From assembly GCA_030148705.1 (NCBI GenBank), contig JASBSY010000006.1, forward strand, positions 186,001-250,000: a DNA stretch of 64,000 nucleotides, given 5' to 3'. This DNA comes from Pukyongia sp. GTDB taxonomy: Bacteria > Bacteroidota > Bacteroidia > Flavobacteriales > Flavobacteriaceae. Made by a program: the position numbers and the translations under genes. The notes under the pieces were generated by a model. It searched no databases and was not told where the DNA came from. It worked only from the letters and a program-made list of their open reading frames with translations. How positions within the stretch are numbered: the first letter of the stretch is position 1; every line of letters begins with the position of its first letter. Below are positions 1 to 8,953 of the stretch, piece after piece.

Positions 1-945
1 GATACTACCTATAGCGACGATCCGCTCAGGATGTTACGTGCAATTCGGTTTTCCACTCAACTGGGATTTCATATCGAAGAAGAATCTCTTCAAGCAATAA
101 CCCGAAATGCCTCGAGAATTGAAATCATTTCAAAAGAGCGAATTGTCGATGAGATAAATAAGATACTGATGGCGGAAAAGCCGTCGCACGGCTTTGCGTT
201 GCTGCATAAGACCGGGCTGCTTCCGTTTATCTTTCCCGAACTCGTTGCGCTGCAGGGGATAGAAGAAAAGGAGGGCCAGAGGCATAAGGATAATTTCTGG
301 CACACCCTGGAAGTAGTTGATAATATTGCAAAGGCTACGGATAACCTTTGGCTGCGATGGGCTGCCCTGCTTCACGATATTGGCAAAGCGCCTACCAAGC
401 GCTTTGACGAGGAGATCGGATGGACATTTCACGCCCACGAATTTGTGGGTTCTAAAATGGTCTATAAACTATTTAAACGTTTGAAAATGCCTTTGAATGA
501 ACATATGAAATTCGTTCAAAAGATGGTGTTGATGAGTTCCAGACCTATTGTACTTGCCACCGATGTAACCGACAGCGCGGTGAGAAGGCTGATCTTCGAT
601 GCCGGAGATCACGTAGATGAGCTGATGACGCTATGCGAAGCCGACATTACTACCAAGAATCCTAATAAACAGCGGAAATACAAATCGAATTTTAAGCTGG
701 TTCGAAAAAAGATCGAAGAAGTTGAAGAACGGGATCATATACGAAATTTTCAGCCTCCGGTGAGCGGGGAAGAAATCATGGATACCTTCGGAATAAAGCC
801 ATCCAGGGAGATCGGTATTATCAAAGACGCCATCAAAGAGGCGATACTTGAAGGCGAAATCCCCAACGAATATGAGGCTGCCAGAAGTTTTATGTTGAAA
901 AAAGGAAAAGAAATCGGGCTAAGCGTAAGCGCTTCAGAAGATTGA
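1..945 (+). CDS. CCA tRNA nucleotidyltransferase / poly(A) polymerase family, HD-domain type (5' partial)
   Basis: This is the C-terminal 314 residues of a class II tRNA nucleotidyltransferase, which adds or repairs the CCA end of tRNAs. The open frame runs to base 1, so the catalytic head lies outside the window. The visible part starts with the family motif [12 protein letters not shown] (the RNA and nucleotide-binding neck region). A helical body follows, then an HD phosphohydrolase domain with the pair LLHDIGK (His-Asp at 373-378) and a basic C-terminal region. Bacteroidota enzymes of this family normally carry the HD domain fused at the C terminus, so the architecture is standard. The next gene, ctaA, starts 30 bp downstream in the same direction. 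Family assignment is secure. Whether it adds CCA or only part of it cannot be read from this fragment. Confidence 0.93.
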   Translation, partial: DTTYSDDPLRMLRAIRFSTQLGFHIEEESLQAITRNASRIEIISKERIVDEINKILMAEKPSHGFALLHKTGLLPFIFPELVALQGIEEKEGQRHKDNFWHTLEVVDNIAKATDNLWLRWAALLHDIGKAPTKRFDEEIGWTFHAHEFVGSKMVYKLFKRLKMPLNEHMKFVQKMVLMSSRPIVLATDVTDSAVRRLIFDAGDHVDELMTLCEADITTKNPNKQRKYKSNFKLVRKKIEEVEERDHIRNFQPPVSGEEIMDTFGIKPSREIGIIKDAIKEAILEGEIPNEYEAARSFMLKKGKEIGLSVSASED

Positions 946-975
946 TGCATTCGAATCAAAATACAGATCACCTCA

Positions 976-1989
976 ATGAAGGATAATAGAAAAGTTATTA
1001 TTTGGCTGCTTACGGGCTGTGTACTGATTTTTATAATGGTGGTCGTTGGCGGGATCACCAGGCTTACCCATTCGGGCCTGTCCATTTCGAATTATAAATT
1101 GATCTCCGGTACCATCCCCCCCTTGAATGAAGTGGAATGGCAGGAGGCCTTCGAGCTGTATAAACAATATCCCGAATACCAGAAACTGAACACCAGTTTT
1201 ACGCTTGAAGATTTTAAGGATATATACTTCTGGGAATGGTTGCATCGTGTTATCGGGCGTTTTATCGGCCTTGTGTTTATTATTCCCTTCTTGTTCTTTC
1301 TCATCACCAAACAGCTTAGCAGTTCCACCATTAAAAAGAGTATTATCCTATTGGTTCTGGGTGGTTTTCAGGGTTTCCTGGGTTGGTATATGGTGAAAAG
1401 CGGGCTGGTGGATCGTCCCGATGTGAGTCATTACCGACTGGCAATGCACCTTTCAACAGCCTTTATCACATTTGCCTACACATTATGGGTAGCACTGGAT
1501 TTGATCTATCCGAACCGAAAGGAGATCGATCGTTCCTTCCGCAATCTCGTACGGGTTACCATGGGAATCCTGATGATCCAGATAATCTGGGGTGCCTTTG
1601 TTGCCGGCCTGGATGCCGGCTGGATTCACAATCACTGGCCGCTTATGAATGATGGAAAATTTATTCATGAAACCGTGACCATTGAGCAGACCCCGGTATG
1701 GAAGAACTTTGTAGAAGGTAAAAGCGGTGTGCAGTTTGTACATCGAACCCTGGCTTATTTTGTGGTGGGAAGTATCGCTTTGCTTTGGTTTCGGTCCAGA
1801 CGTTTAGTGTTGACCGTGCTTCAGAAACAAGCCTTGAATTTGTCAATGGTACTGGTGCTGCTACAGTTTATGCTGGGAGTTTTTACACTGTTGCTGCAGG
1901 TACCGGTCTGGCTGGGTGTGCTGCACCAGGTAATGGCCTTTTTCCTGCTTGCTTCCCTCACATTTACCCTCCACAGATTTACGAAATAG
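976..1989 (+). CDS. ctaA: Heme A synthase, COX15/CtaA family
   Basis: A 337-residue polytopic membrane protein that oxidises the C8 methyl of heme O to the formyl group of heme A, the cofactor of aa3-type cytochrome oxidase. About eight hydrophobic segments are visible. The heme-ligand histidine contexts of the family are present: EWLHRVIGR near residue 87, HYRLAMH near 155, QFVHRTLAYF in the second half, and LHQVMAFF near the C terminus. The first helix has the family pattern GGITRLTHSGLS. It indicates aerobic respiration with a heme A oxidase. It follows the CCA enzyme by 30 bp. The downstream gene has its own -7 box. Confidence 0.95.
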   Translation: MKDNRKVIIWLLTGCVLIFIMVVVGGITRLTHSGLSISNYKLISGTIPPLNEVEWQEAFELYKQYPEYQKLNTSFTLEDFKDIYFWEWLHRVIGRFIGLVFIIPFLFFLITKQLSSSTIKKSIILLVLGGFQGFLGWYMVKSGLVDRPDVSHYRLAMHLSTAFITFAYTLWVALDLIYPNRKEIDRSFRNLVRVTMGILMIQIIWGAFVAGLDAGWIHNHWPLMNDGKFIHETVTIEQTPVWKNFVEGKSGVQFVHRTLAYFVVGSIALLWFRSRRLVLTVLQKQALNLSMVLVLLQFMLGVFTLLLQVPVWLGVLHQVMAFFLLASLTFTLHRFTK

Positions 1990-2001
1990 AAGAGAAAAAA
2001 G

Positions 2002-2009
2002 TATCTTTG
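2002..2009 (+). promoter_or_regulatory. Bacteroidota -7 box (TATCTTTG)
   Basis: Exact match to the TAnnTTTG -7 element used by the Bacteroidota housekeeping sigma factor, 20 bp upstream of the ATG at 2030. I see no clear TTG -33 element. Its position right after ctaA suggests that the next gene has its own transcript. Confidence 0.6.
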
Positions 2010-2029
2010 CTGTCCAAAATATTTTCAGA

Positions 2030-2542
2030 ATGATCTACCGTTTTCGCGTGATATTAGATGCCAATGAAGATGTCTTTAGAGACATCGAAATAGAAGCCGA
2101 TGCAACTTTCGAAGACTTCCACAATGCCATTACCCAGTCGTTTGGTTTTGGTGGTCAGGAGATGGCTTCCTTCTACCTCAGCGATGACAAATGGGAAGAA
2201 GGCGAAGAGATTGCCTTATTCGATATGGGTGATAACCCCGGCGACGTTATGGTTATGGGTGAAACTTCCCTGCAGAGTCTGGTGTCTGAAGACAACACCA
2301 AGCTGATCTACGTATACGATTTCCTGAACATGTGGACCTTCCTGGTTGAACTGGCGGAAATTGCGGAACGAGAAGAGGGAATCCAATATCCTAACCTGAT
2401 ATTTGCCCATGGGCAGATCCCTGAAGAAGCCCCGGAAAAGGAATTCATAGCCGAAGGTGGGGATGAGGATTCAGACGAGGAAGACTTTGATCTCGACCCT
2501 GAAGACTACGACAGCCTGGACTTCGACGAGAACTGGAATTAA
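2030..2542 (+). CDS. pRiA4b ORF-3-like family protein with acidic tail
   Basis: A 170-residue soluble protein. The N-terminal ~120 residues (MIYRFRVIL, then an FEDFHNAITQSFGF segment and FYLSDDKWEEG) resemble the plasmid pRiA4b ORF-3-like family (IS1096 passenger TnpR-like fold), a ubiquitin-like domain of unknown function found in many chromosomes without transposons. The last ~40 residues are almost entirely Asp/Glu. I chose the ATG at 2030 because homology starts there and a -7 box lies just upstream. A longer frame back to 1949 would overlap ctaA and has no family resemblance. No enzymatic role is evident. The acidic tail could mediate protein or metal contacts, which is inference. Confidence 0.8.
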   Translation: MIYRFRVILDANEDVFRDIEIEADATFEDFHNAITQSFGFGGQEMASFYLSDDKWEEGEEIALFDMGDNPGDVMVMGETSLQSLVSEDNTKLIYVYDFLNMWTFLVELAEIAEREEGIQYPNLIFAHGQIPEEAPEKEFIAEGGDEDSDEEDFDLDPEDYDSLDFDENWN

Positions 2543-2610
2543 GAATATCTACTTTCGGTTTACCCAGTACCCTTTCAAGATTCGAACAACTTACTTAAAA
2601 AGACCCTGAA

Positions 2611-3669
2611 ATGATCAACCTGTACAACGCCCATATTTCTTCCCTTTCCATTCACCGAGTTGGCAATAAAAGTAGAAATGAAGGCATACTGCTCTCTGCC
2701 GAACCTTTTAAAACCGACGATGAGCTTATGCCATTGCTAAAGGAATACTTTCTGAAGCCGTTCCGCGACAAGGAAGAAAACTACTACCAGTTTACCCATG
2801 ATACCGACCTGGAATTTCACGAACTCCATTCGCTGGTAACCGAAATATTTGAAGACCCGCAGAAGTCTCACCAGCACAGCAAAAAAATTGCGACTTATCT
2901 CTTCGACCAGTCATTACACCCTCATATTAAAAGCGGGGAAGTATATGTGGCCTATTTTGAAGGGCTGCAGATCGATAATGAGAAAGTAGACGGAGTGGGT
3001 ATCTTTAAGTCGGAATTAAAGCAGGATTTTCTTCAATTTTCCGAAGGTGAAAATCAATTACAGGCTCAGTTACAGCAAGGGGTGAATCTCAACAAACTTG
3101 ATAAGGGAGCCCTGATATTTAATGTGAAAAGTGAAGAAGGCTATAAGATCTTGTCGGTAGACAGCAACCGCTACGATGCACGTTACTGGCTTGAGAGTTT
3201 TCTAGGGGTAAATGCTTTTGAAGATGAGAATTTCTTCACCAAGAATTATCTTAAGTTCTGTCAGAATTTCGCCAAGGACGTGGTTTTACCTGCTGAAGAT
3301 AAGAAACAGGAAGTGATGTTTATGAATCGCGCGGTTAATCATTTTGCCAAGAACGACAAATTTGAGGAATCGGCATTTATGAACGAGGTGATCGACAATC
3401 CCGACCTCTTCCCTGAATTCAACAACTACAAGGCTGAAAAGGCTCCAAAATATAGCATTGAAGACCTTACCTCCTTCCCCATCGCCAATACGGCCGTAAC
3501 CGCTGCCCGCAAAAAGATAAAGAACATCATCAGCCTGGATACCAACATCCAGATAAAACTGGACTTTATCAACCCGGAAAGCGCCGAACGTTTTGTTGAA
3601 AAGGGCTGGGATGAAGAAAAGCAAATGTATTACTACCTGGTGTATTTCAATAAGGAACAGAAATCCTAA
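2611..3669 (+). CDS. Nucleoid-associated protein, NdpA/YejK (37-kDa) family
   Basis: A 352-residue cytoplasmic protein of the 37-kDa nucleoid-associated family (YejK/NdpA). Family features are the N-terminal ISSLSIHRVGNKSRNEG segment, the central FKSELKQDFLQF and GALIFN segments, and a C-terminal FKLD-like part (IQIKLDFINPESAERF). Members bind the nucleoid, but their biochemical role is poorly known. The gene follows the pRiA4b-like gene by 68 bp in the same orientation. No promoter consensus is obvious in that gap, so they may be co-transcribed. Confidence 0.85.
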   Translation: MINLYNAHISSLSIHRVGNKSRNEGILLSAEPFKTDDELMPLLKEYFLKPFRDKEENYYQFTHDTDLEFHELHSLVTEIFEDPQKSHQHSKKIATYLFDQSLHPHIKSGEVYVAYFEGLQIDNEKVDGVGIFKSELKQDFLQFSEGENQLQAQLQQGVNLNKLDKGALIFNVKSEEGYKILSVDSNRYDARYWLESFLGVNAFEDENFFTKNYLKFCQNFAKDVVLPAEDKKQEVMFMNRAVNHFAKNDKFEESAFMNEVIDNPDLFPEFNNYKAEKAPKYSIEDLTSFPIANTAVTAARKKIKNIISLDTNIQIKLDFINPESAERFVEKGWDEEKQMYYYLVYFNKEQKS

Positions 3670-3813
3670 GTTGGGAAGTGGGTTTAGCTGCTCGACTGAA
3701 GAAACCCCGAGTTTTCCAAAGTTTGTTTTTTGTAAATTACGGTTTGCCCGGGGAATGTAACAATTCTGCCGGCCAATCGTCATACTTAAAACAAATAACC
3801 AAAACCAGCTTCT

Positions 3814-4713
3814 GTGAATACCATCCTCACGCTTAACAAGCTCTCTAAAAATTATGGCCCTATTACCGCGGTAAGCGATCTTTCTTTCAGTATTGAAAAA
3901 GGAAATGTTTATGGCATCCTCGGGCCCAACGGTAGTGGAAAATCCACCACTTTGGGAATCGTTCTGAATGTAGTTAATAAGACCAGTGGAGAATTCCATT
4001 GGTTCGACGGTAGCGATAGTACGCACTCGGCTCTGAAAAAAGTGGGCGCTATTATCGAGAGACCGAATTTCTATCCGTATATGACCGCCGTTCAAAATCT
4101 TGCACTGGTTTGCAGGATCAAGGAGGTACCGGAAGAAAAAATTGATGAGAAGCTTGAGATCGTTGGCCTGTCTGAACGCAAGCATTCCAAATTCAGTACA
4201 TTTTCCTTAGGTATGAAGCAGCGGCTGGCAATTGCCTCCGCCCTGCTGAACGACCCCGAGATCCTTATCCTGGACGAACCCACTAACGGGCTCGATCCAC
4301 AGGGAATCCACCAAATTCGTGAGATCATTAAAAAGATCGCTTCCGAAGGCACCACCATTCTCCTTGCTTCTCACCTGCTGGACGAGGTGGAAAAGGTGTG
4401 TTCGCATGTAGTGATATTGAGAAAAGGTAAGAGTCTTTACACAGGCAGCGTGGAAAATATGAATGCCAGCCACGGGTTTTTTGTGCTTCAGTCTGACGAT
4501 ATGCCGCACTTGGAGAAAGAGCTTAAGGAAAATCCGGCTTTTGGTACGGTTAAACAGGAAGGGGATACGCTAATTGCTTACCTCAATGAACCTAAAAGCG
4601 CTTCGGAATTCAATAAAGAGATGCACGCCAAGGGTATTTATCTTTCGCATCTAATAAAACGAAAGGAAAGTCTGGAAGAACAATTCCTCGAACTCACTAA
4701 CAACCTCAACTAA
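3814..4713 (+). CDS. ABC transporter ATP-binding protein (ABC-2 type)
   Basis: A 299-residue cytoplasmic ATPase that powers the membrane partner encoded directly downstream. It has Walker A GPNGSGKST (residues ~37-45), the signature FSLGMKQRLAIA, Walker B ILILDEPTNGLDP and switch His in LLASHLLDE. A ~75-residue C-terminal extension follows, common in the CcmA/bacitracin-lantibiotic exporter subgroup. The start is a GTG at 3814; the frame has no better ATG and homology begins with NTILTLNKLSKNYG. The permease ATG follows the stop by 4 bp, so the two are translated from one message. The substrate cannot be inferred. A 143-bp gap precedes it without a consensus -7 box that I trust. Confidence 0.92.
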   Translation: MNTILTLNKLSKNYGPITAVSDLSFSIEKGNVYGILGPNGSGKSTTLGIVLNVVNKTSGEFHWFDGSDSTHSALKKVGAIIERPNFYPYMTAVQNLALVCRIKEVPEEKIDEKLEIVGLSERKHSKFSTFSLGMKQRLAIASALLNDPEILILDEPTNGLDPQGIHQIREIIKKIASEGTTILLASHLLDEVEKVCSHVVILRKGKSLYTGSVENMNASHGFFVLQSDDMPHLEKELKENPAFGTVKQEGDTLIAYLNEPKSASEFNKEMHAKGIYLSHLIKRKESLEEQFLELTNNLN

Positions 4714-4717
4714 CGCC

Positions 4718-5551
4718 ATGCTCAGACTCCTTAAAATAGAATTACACAAGCTGCGCTACAATAAATCCGTTCGGGTTATATCCATTGTTTATTTTGCGCT
4801 GATCACCTTTCTTGCCTTTATCGTCTCCATCGAGTTCAATATTGGTGATATTAAGTTCAGGGCTGCGGATCAGGGTATATTTAATTTCCCGTATATCTGG
4901 CACCTAAACGCCTATATTGCCGCCTGGCTGAAGATATTTCTCGCTATTGTGATCGTCTCGATGGTATCGAACGAATACACTTATAAAACATTAAAGCAAA
5001 ACCTGATAGACGGTTTCAGTAAGAAAGAATTCATCCTTTCAAAGTTTTACACCATCCTGGTTTTTGCGGTTGTATCAACTATATTTCTTTTTATTACCTC
5101 ACTTATCCTGGGACTGTTCTTTTCAGATTATAAGGAAATCGGAATTATATTCAGCGGTCTGGAGTTTATAGGAGCCTATTTCTTAAAACTGGTTGCATTT
5201 TTTTCATTTTGCCTGTTTCTAGGGATTCTGGTGAAGCGATCGGCATTCGCTCTCGGCTTTCTCTTTATCTGGCAAATATTCGAATTCATTGCCTACGGAG
5301 TGATTCGGAAATGGTCGGACAGCAAGGAATTAACTGAAAGCATTACGCAATTCCTTCCCCTGCACAGCATGTACGATCTTATCAAGGAACCCTTCACTCG
5401 CTTTAATGCCGTGCAATCGGCTGCCACCCAATTAGGGGAAAACGTAAACATAACCACTGGGGTGAACTGGATAAATGTGGTAACCAGTATTGTCTATATA
5501 GGCCTCTTTGTTTATTGGTCGTATATCTTGCTGAAGAAACGTGATTTATAA
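4718..5551 (+). CDS. ABC-2 type transporter permease
   Basis: A 277-residue membrane protein with about six hydrophobic segments, in the order typical of ABC-2 permeases: helix 1 after MLRLLKIELHKLRYNK, a large extracytoplasmic loop, four central helices and a final helix before a basic KKRDL end. The motif NEYTYKTLKQNLIDG matches the coupling-helix region conserved in NatB/bacitracin-type permeases. It partners the ATPase 4 bp upstream. The downstream gene encodes a T9SS-exported protein behind its own -7 box, so a functional link is only suggested by proximity. Confidence 0.88.
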   Translation: MLRLLKIELHKLRYNKSVRVISIVYFALITFLAFIVSIEFNIGDIKFRAADQGIFNFPYIWHLNAYIAAWLKIFLAIVIVSMVSNEYTYKTLKQNLIDGFSKKEFILSKFYTILVFAVVSTIFLFITSLILGLFFSDYKEIGIIFSGLEFIGAYFLKLVAFFSFCLFLGILVKRSAFALGFLFIWQIFEFIAYGVIRKWSDSKELTESITQFLPLHSMYDLIKEPFTRFNAVQSAATQLGENVNITTGVNWINVVTSIVYIGLFVYWSYILLKKRDL

Positions 5552-5601
5552 AATTCGACCTTTATAAGATCGGCCCCTTCTTATCATAGCGTATAAATCT
5601 G

Positions 5602-5609
5602 TATCTTTA
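5602..5609 (+). promoter_or_regulatory. Near-consensus -7 box (TATCTTTA)
   Basis: A one-base deviation from TAnnTTTG, 7 bp upstream of the ATG at 5617. Its position would give a very short leader. Confidence 0.4.
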
Positions 5610-5616
5610 AACAGCT

Positions 5617-8055
5617 ATGACGAGCGGAAGACAATTCATTTTCTTTTTGACCGTAGTACTGATGCTGCCGACCGTGATTTATTCACAGGACGAGATTAGT
5701 CTTTTTCAGCAGTTGAACGGTCGCTATGATTATCTGGCCTTTGGCAATACGATGAATCTTGCGGAAAACACCGGACAAACACCGCCCGCTCCATGTGTGA
5801 TCCTCACCAGCAGTTCGGCCGATTATGCCTTACAACCCGGACAGACCGTAGTTCGCGCCTTTCTTTACTGGGCAGGTGTAGGAGAAGGCGACCTGGATGT
5901 TGAGCTAAATGGTATCCCAATAAGTGCCGAAAGAACCTTTGCCTACGAACTTTCTCCCGGCTTTGTCTATTTTGCCGCCTTTGCAGATATAACCGACCAG
6001 ATCACAACTACGGGGAACGGCACCTATACCTTATCAGAGCTGGACCTTACGGCCGAAATACCGAATTACTGCACCAATACCACCAATTTCGCCGGCTGGG
6101 CTGTAAATGTGATCTATGAGGATCCCAATTTACCACTCAACCAGGTGAATATCTTCGACGGCCTGGAAGGCGTTTCAGCCATAAACAACGAGCTTATAAT
6201 CCAGCTGAACGACCTGCTCGTTCTGGATAACGCCGGAGCCAAGATCGGGTTTACGGCCTGGGAAGGCGATCTGTCCCTAAGTAATAATGAAACCCTTCAG
6301 ATCAATGGGAATATTATTAGCAATCCTCCGCTTAATCCGCCCGACAACCAGTTCAACAGTACGAATAGTTTCACAGGTTCCAGCGAACTGTACAATATGG
6401 ACCTGGATTTTTATAATATCGAGAACAATATTCAGCCGGGGGATACTTCAGCAGAGATCAAACTAACCTCCAACCAGGACTTGGTTATGATCAATAATGT
6501 GATCACCGTTTTGAATACCGAATTACCCGATGCCACCATCGAAATCGACGACGCCTACGGGGCAGATGAGTGCGGAGACCGGGAAATTACGGTAGATTAT
6601 ACGGTCTATAATGTGAATAGCACCGATGAGCTTCCCGCTAACACGCCTATCGCCTTCTACGCCAATACAACCCTTATCGGACAGGCGGCCACGACTATGA
6701 TTATACCAATTGGGGGTTCGGAAAGCGGGACCATTGATCTTACTATCCCGAATAGTATTCCGGCCGATTTCGAACTAAAGGCTTTTGTTGATGACACCGG
6801 CAGCGGGCAGGGTATAGTGGATGAGTTGAACGAAGCCAATAACGGATTTATCATGGATTTCCATTTGCTGGTTTTTCCCGATATCGGAAACCTGCAGGAC
6901 CTGGAGCTGTGTGATGTGGTAGGTACGGAGATCTTTGATCTCACTGAAGCCACTATGAACATTGACCCTGAAAACAGCATTAGTTATCACAACAGCGAGG
7001 CCGATGCACAAAACGACATGAATCCCATCCCGGATCCGCAGAATTATCAGAATGTCTCTAACCCGGAAACCATCTGGGTTCGGGTATCGAATCCCGACTG
7101 TTCTATAGTTGGAAGTTTTGAGATTGAGGTGATTGACTGCCCCCTGCCGGATGCGACCATCGAAATTGATGAGCCGCTGTTCGCCTGCAGAGGGCGCGGC
7201 CTTAGAGTAAGTTACACCGTCTTCAATATCAAGGCTACGGCTCCTCTTCCCGCGGGAACACCTATTGCATTTTACTACGAAGGTACGCTAATCGGACAGG
7301 CTGAAACGATGAACAGTATCCCGGTAGGCGGTGGAGAAGCAAATACATTCAATATTCCCCTGGATAGTGGTTTACCGGATATTTTCCTGATACTCGGAGT
7401 AGCTGACGACACAGGCAACGGTAGTGGCATTGTACAGGAGTTGGATGAAACCAATAATGATTTTATCGCTATGGCTGAATTCAGAACAATTCCGGAGATA
7501 CCGGCCCTGCCAGACCTCACGGTTTGTGATGAAGGCCTGGATACGGGTACCTTCGATCTAACAGTACAGGATGAATTGATCTCCACCAACCCGGAAGATG
7601 TGATCCAGTACTTTAGCAGCGAAGAGAACGCCATCATGAATATAAGCCCGATAAGCGATCCGGAAAATTATATGAATAGCGTGGATCCGCAGTTAATCTT
7701 CGTACGACTGGATACCGAGATGTGCTTCCAGGTAGCGTCATTCAGGATCATGACTGAAAATTGCAAGCCCTTTATTCCACAAGGCTTCTCTCCTAACGGA
7801 GATACCATAAATGATGAATTTGAGATCTCGGGGCTGCTGGATATCTTTCCCGAATTTGAATTGAAGATCTACAGTCGTGAAGGCAACCTGATTTTTTTAG
7901 GTCATAATGAGGACGGATTTTGGAGCGGAATTCCGAATACCGGAATCTTGTACCGGGAAGTACTGGTTCCGGTAGGTACTTACTACTATGTCCTTCAACT
8001 CAACGACCCGGAGTATCCCGAAGCCTTCCTGGGGTATGTCTATATTAACTATTGA
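5617..8055 (+). CDS. Secreted CARDB-repeat protein with gliding-motility-type (T9SS) C-terminal domain
   Basis: An 812-residue exported protein. It has a signal peptide (hydrophobic stretch ending VIYSQ near residue 24), then an N-terminal beta domain (~25-305). Two CARDB-like repeats follow, each starting LPDATIEID (near residues 305 and 510) and containing the shared segments TPIAFY and TLIGQAET/A. Each is followed by a shorter cysteine-containing module (LELCDVVGTEIFDLT; LTVCDEGLDTGTFDLT). The last ~90 residues (FIPQGFSPNGDTINDEFEI onward) are a gliding-motility-associated C-terminal domain, the type B signal for export and attachment by T9SS. It is likely a cell-surface or secreted adhesin-like protein; the ligand is unknown. 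The repeat pairs look like an internal duplication. Confidence 0.9.
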   Translation: MTSGRQFIFFLTVVLMLPTVIYSQDEISLFQQLNGRYDYLAFGNTMNLAENTGQTPPAPCVILTSSSADYALQPGQTVVRAFLYWAGVGEGDLDVELNGIPISAERTFAYELSPGFVYFAAFADITDQITTTGNGTYTLSELDLTAEIPNYCTNTTNFAGWAVNVIYEDPNLPLNQVNIFDGLEGVSAINNELIIQLNDLLVLDNAGAKIGFTAWEGDLSLSNNETLQINGNIISNPPLNPPDNQFNSTNSFTGSSELYNMDLDFYNIENNIQPGDTSAEIKLTSNQDLVMINNVITVLNTELPDATIEIDDAYGADECGDREITVDYTVYNVNSTDELPANTPIAFYANTTLIGQAATTMIIPIGGSESGTIDLTIPNSIPADFELKAFVDDTGSGQGIVDELNEANNGFIMDFHLLVFPDIGNLQDLELCDVVGTEIFDLTEATMNIDPENSISYHNSEADAQNDMNPIPDPQNYQNVSNPETIWVRVSNPDCSIVGSFEIEVIDCPLPDATIEIDEPLFACRGRGLRVSYTVFNIKATAPLPAGTPIAFYYEGTLIGQAETMNSIPVGGGEANTFNIPLDSGLPDIFLILGVADDTGNGSGIVQELDETNNDFIAMAEFRTIPEIPALPDLTVCDEGLDTGTFDLTVQDELISTNPEDVIQYFSSEENAIMNISPISDPENYMNSVDPQLIFVRLDTEMCFQVASFRIMTENCKPFIPQGFSPNGDTINDEFEISGLLDIFPEFELKIYSREGNLIFLGHNEDGFWSGIPNTGILYREVLVPVGTYYYVLQLNDPEYPEAFLGYVYINY

Positions 8056-8061
8056 TTGGTT

Positions 8062-8517
8062 ATGAAGGAATTCCTGACAGAGTTGTTTGAATATTCACAG
8101 GCTCATGACCTGTTGTTGTTGTCACAGTTCGAAAAACACCCGTAATTATATGAGGAGAAACCCGGGAGCCTGTTCGATCATATTCTCAACGCACATCATA
8201 TCTGGAATTTCAGAATGGAAGAGAAAGAGCGGCTTTTTGAAGTATGGCAGCGACATGAGTTAAGCTCGCTGCATCGCCTAATCCAAAAAAATTTTTCAGA
8301 TTCAATAAAGATAATAGACAAGCGTTCGCTTGATGAGGTACTCGAGTACAGGGATACCAAAGGGAATCAATACTCGAATTCGTATAAGGAAATACTGTTT
8401 CATATCGTTAACCATGGAACCTATCACCGGGGACAGCTTGCACTGGAAATGAGAAACAGAGGCCTGGACCCGATAATATCGGACTACATTTATTACAAAC
8501 GAGAGACGAAACAATGA
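8062..8517 (+). pseudogene. DinB-family protein, interrupted by an in-frame stop
   Basis: Read from the ATG at 8062, the frame encodes MKEFLTELFEYSQAHDLLLL and ends at a TAA (8143-8145, codon 28). It then continues open to 8517 in the same frame with the rest of a DinB/YfiT-like four-helix bundle. Metal-ligand histidine contexts are recognisable: FDHILNAHHIW after the stop and NHGTYHRGQLALEMRNRG in the last third. The restored product would be ~151 residues, normal for the family. One base change at 8143 would turn TAA into CAA, GAA or AAA. The piece after the stop has an internal ATG at 8215, but that would lose the first two helices and one histidine site. It is either a recent pseudogene or a sequencing error. 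DinB-like proteins are damage-inducible or thiol-transferase-related. Confidence 0.75.
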
Positions 8518-8552
8518 AGCTCAGCTATGATCATTTCTCTTAATTTCTAACT

Positions 8553-8930
8553 GTGGAAAGTCGAAATACTAAAAAGCTGTTTGCCGTTATCTTTCTGCTC
8601 GTATTGCTTATCGAGATTTCCATTGCTACAATTTTCCAAGAGACGATGCTCAGACCCGTATTTGGCGATTTTTTGGTTGTAATCCTGATATATTCCTTTT
8701 TCAGGACTGTCACAAAGCTTGGTTCTAACAGGGTGGCTTTACTGACCCTGACTCTTGCATATTGCGTGGAATTTGCCCAACTCATGGGCCTTCGATCAAG
8801 GTTGGGGCTTACAGACACCTTCTCGGGGCTAGTTCTCGGTACTTCCTTCGATTGGCTGGACATCCTCGCCTATAGCCTGGGAGTCCTGACAATCTATCTT
8901 ACAGATATCCTGCTTATCAGGAAAGGCTGA
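8553..8930 (+). CDS. DUF2809 family small membrane protein
   Basis: A 125-residue integral membrane protein with four hydrophobic segments. The DUF2809 pattern is visible: GDFLVVILIYSFFRT in helix 2, EFAQL in helix 3, and DWLDILAYSLGV leading into the last helix. The family is VanZ-like in layout, with no established function. The start is a GTG at 8553, 35 bp after the dinB-like frame ends. It probably shares that transcript. Confidence 0.75.
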   Translation: MESRNTKKLFAVIFLLVLLIEISIATIFQETMLRPVFGDFLVVILIYSFFRTVTKLGSNRVALLTLTLAYCVEFAQLMGLRSRLGLTDTFSGLVLGTSFDWLDILAYSLGVLTIYLTDILLIRKG

Positions 8931-8953
8931 CGTACATAGAGGGTGGTAGTATA

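Noticed and set aside
3286-4185. A 299-codon minus-strand open frame across the end of the nucleoid-associated gene, the gap and the start of the ABC ATPase gene
   Set aside because: It is antisense to two well-conserved proteins, has no recognisable domain, and its openness follows from codon use on the opposite strand.
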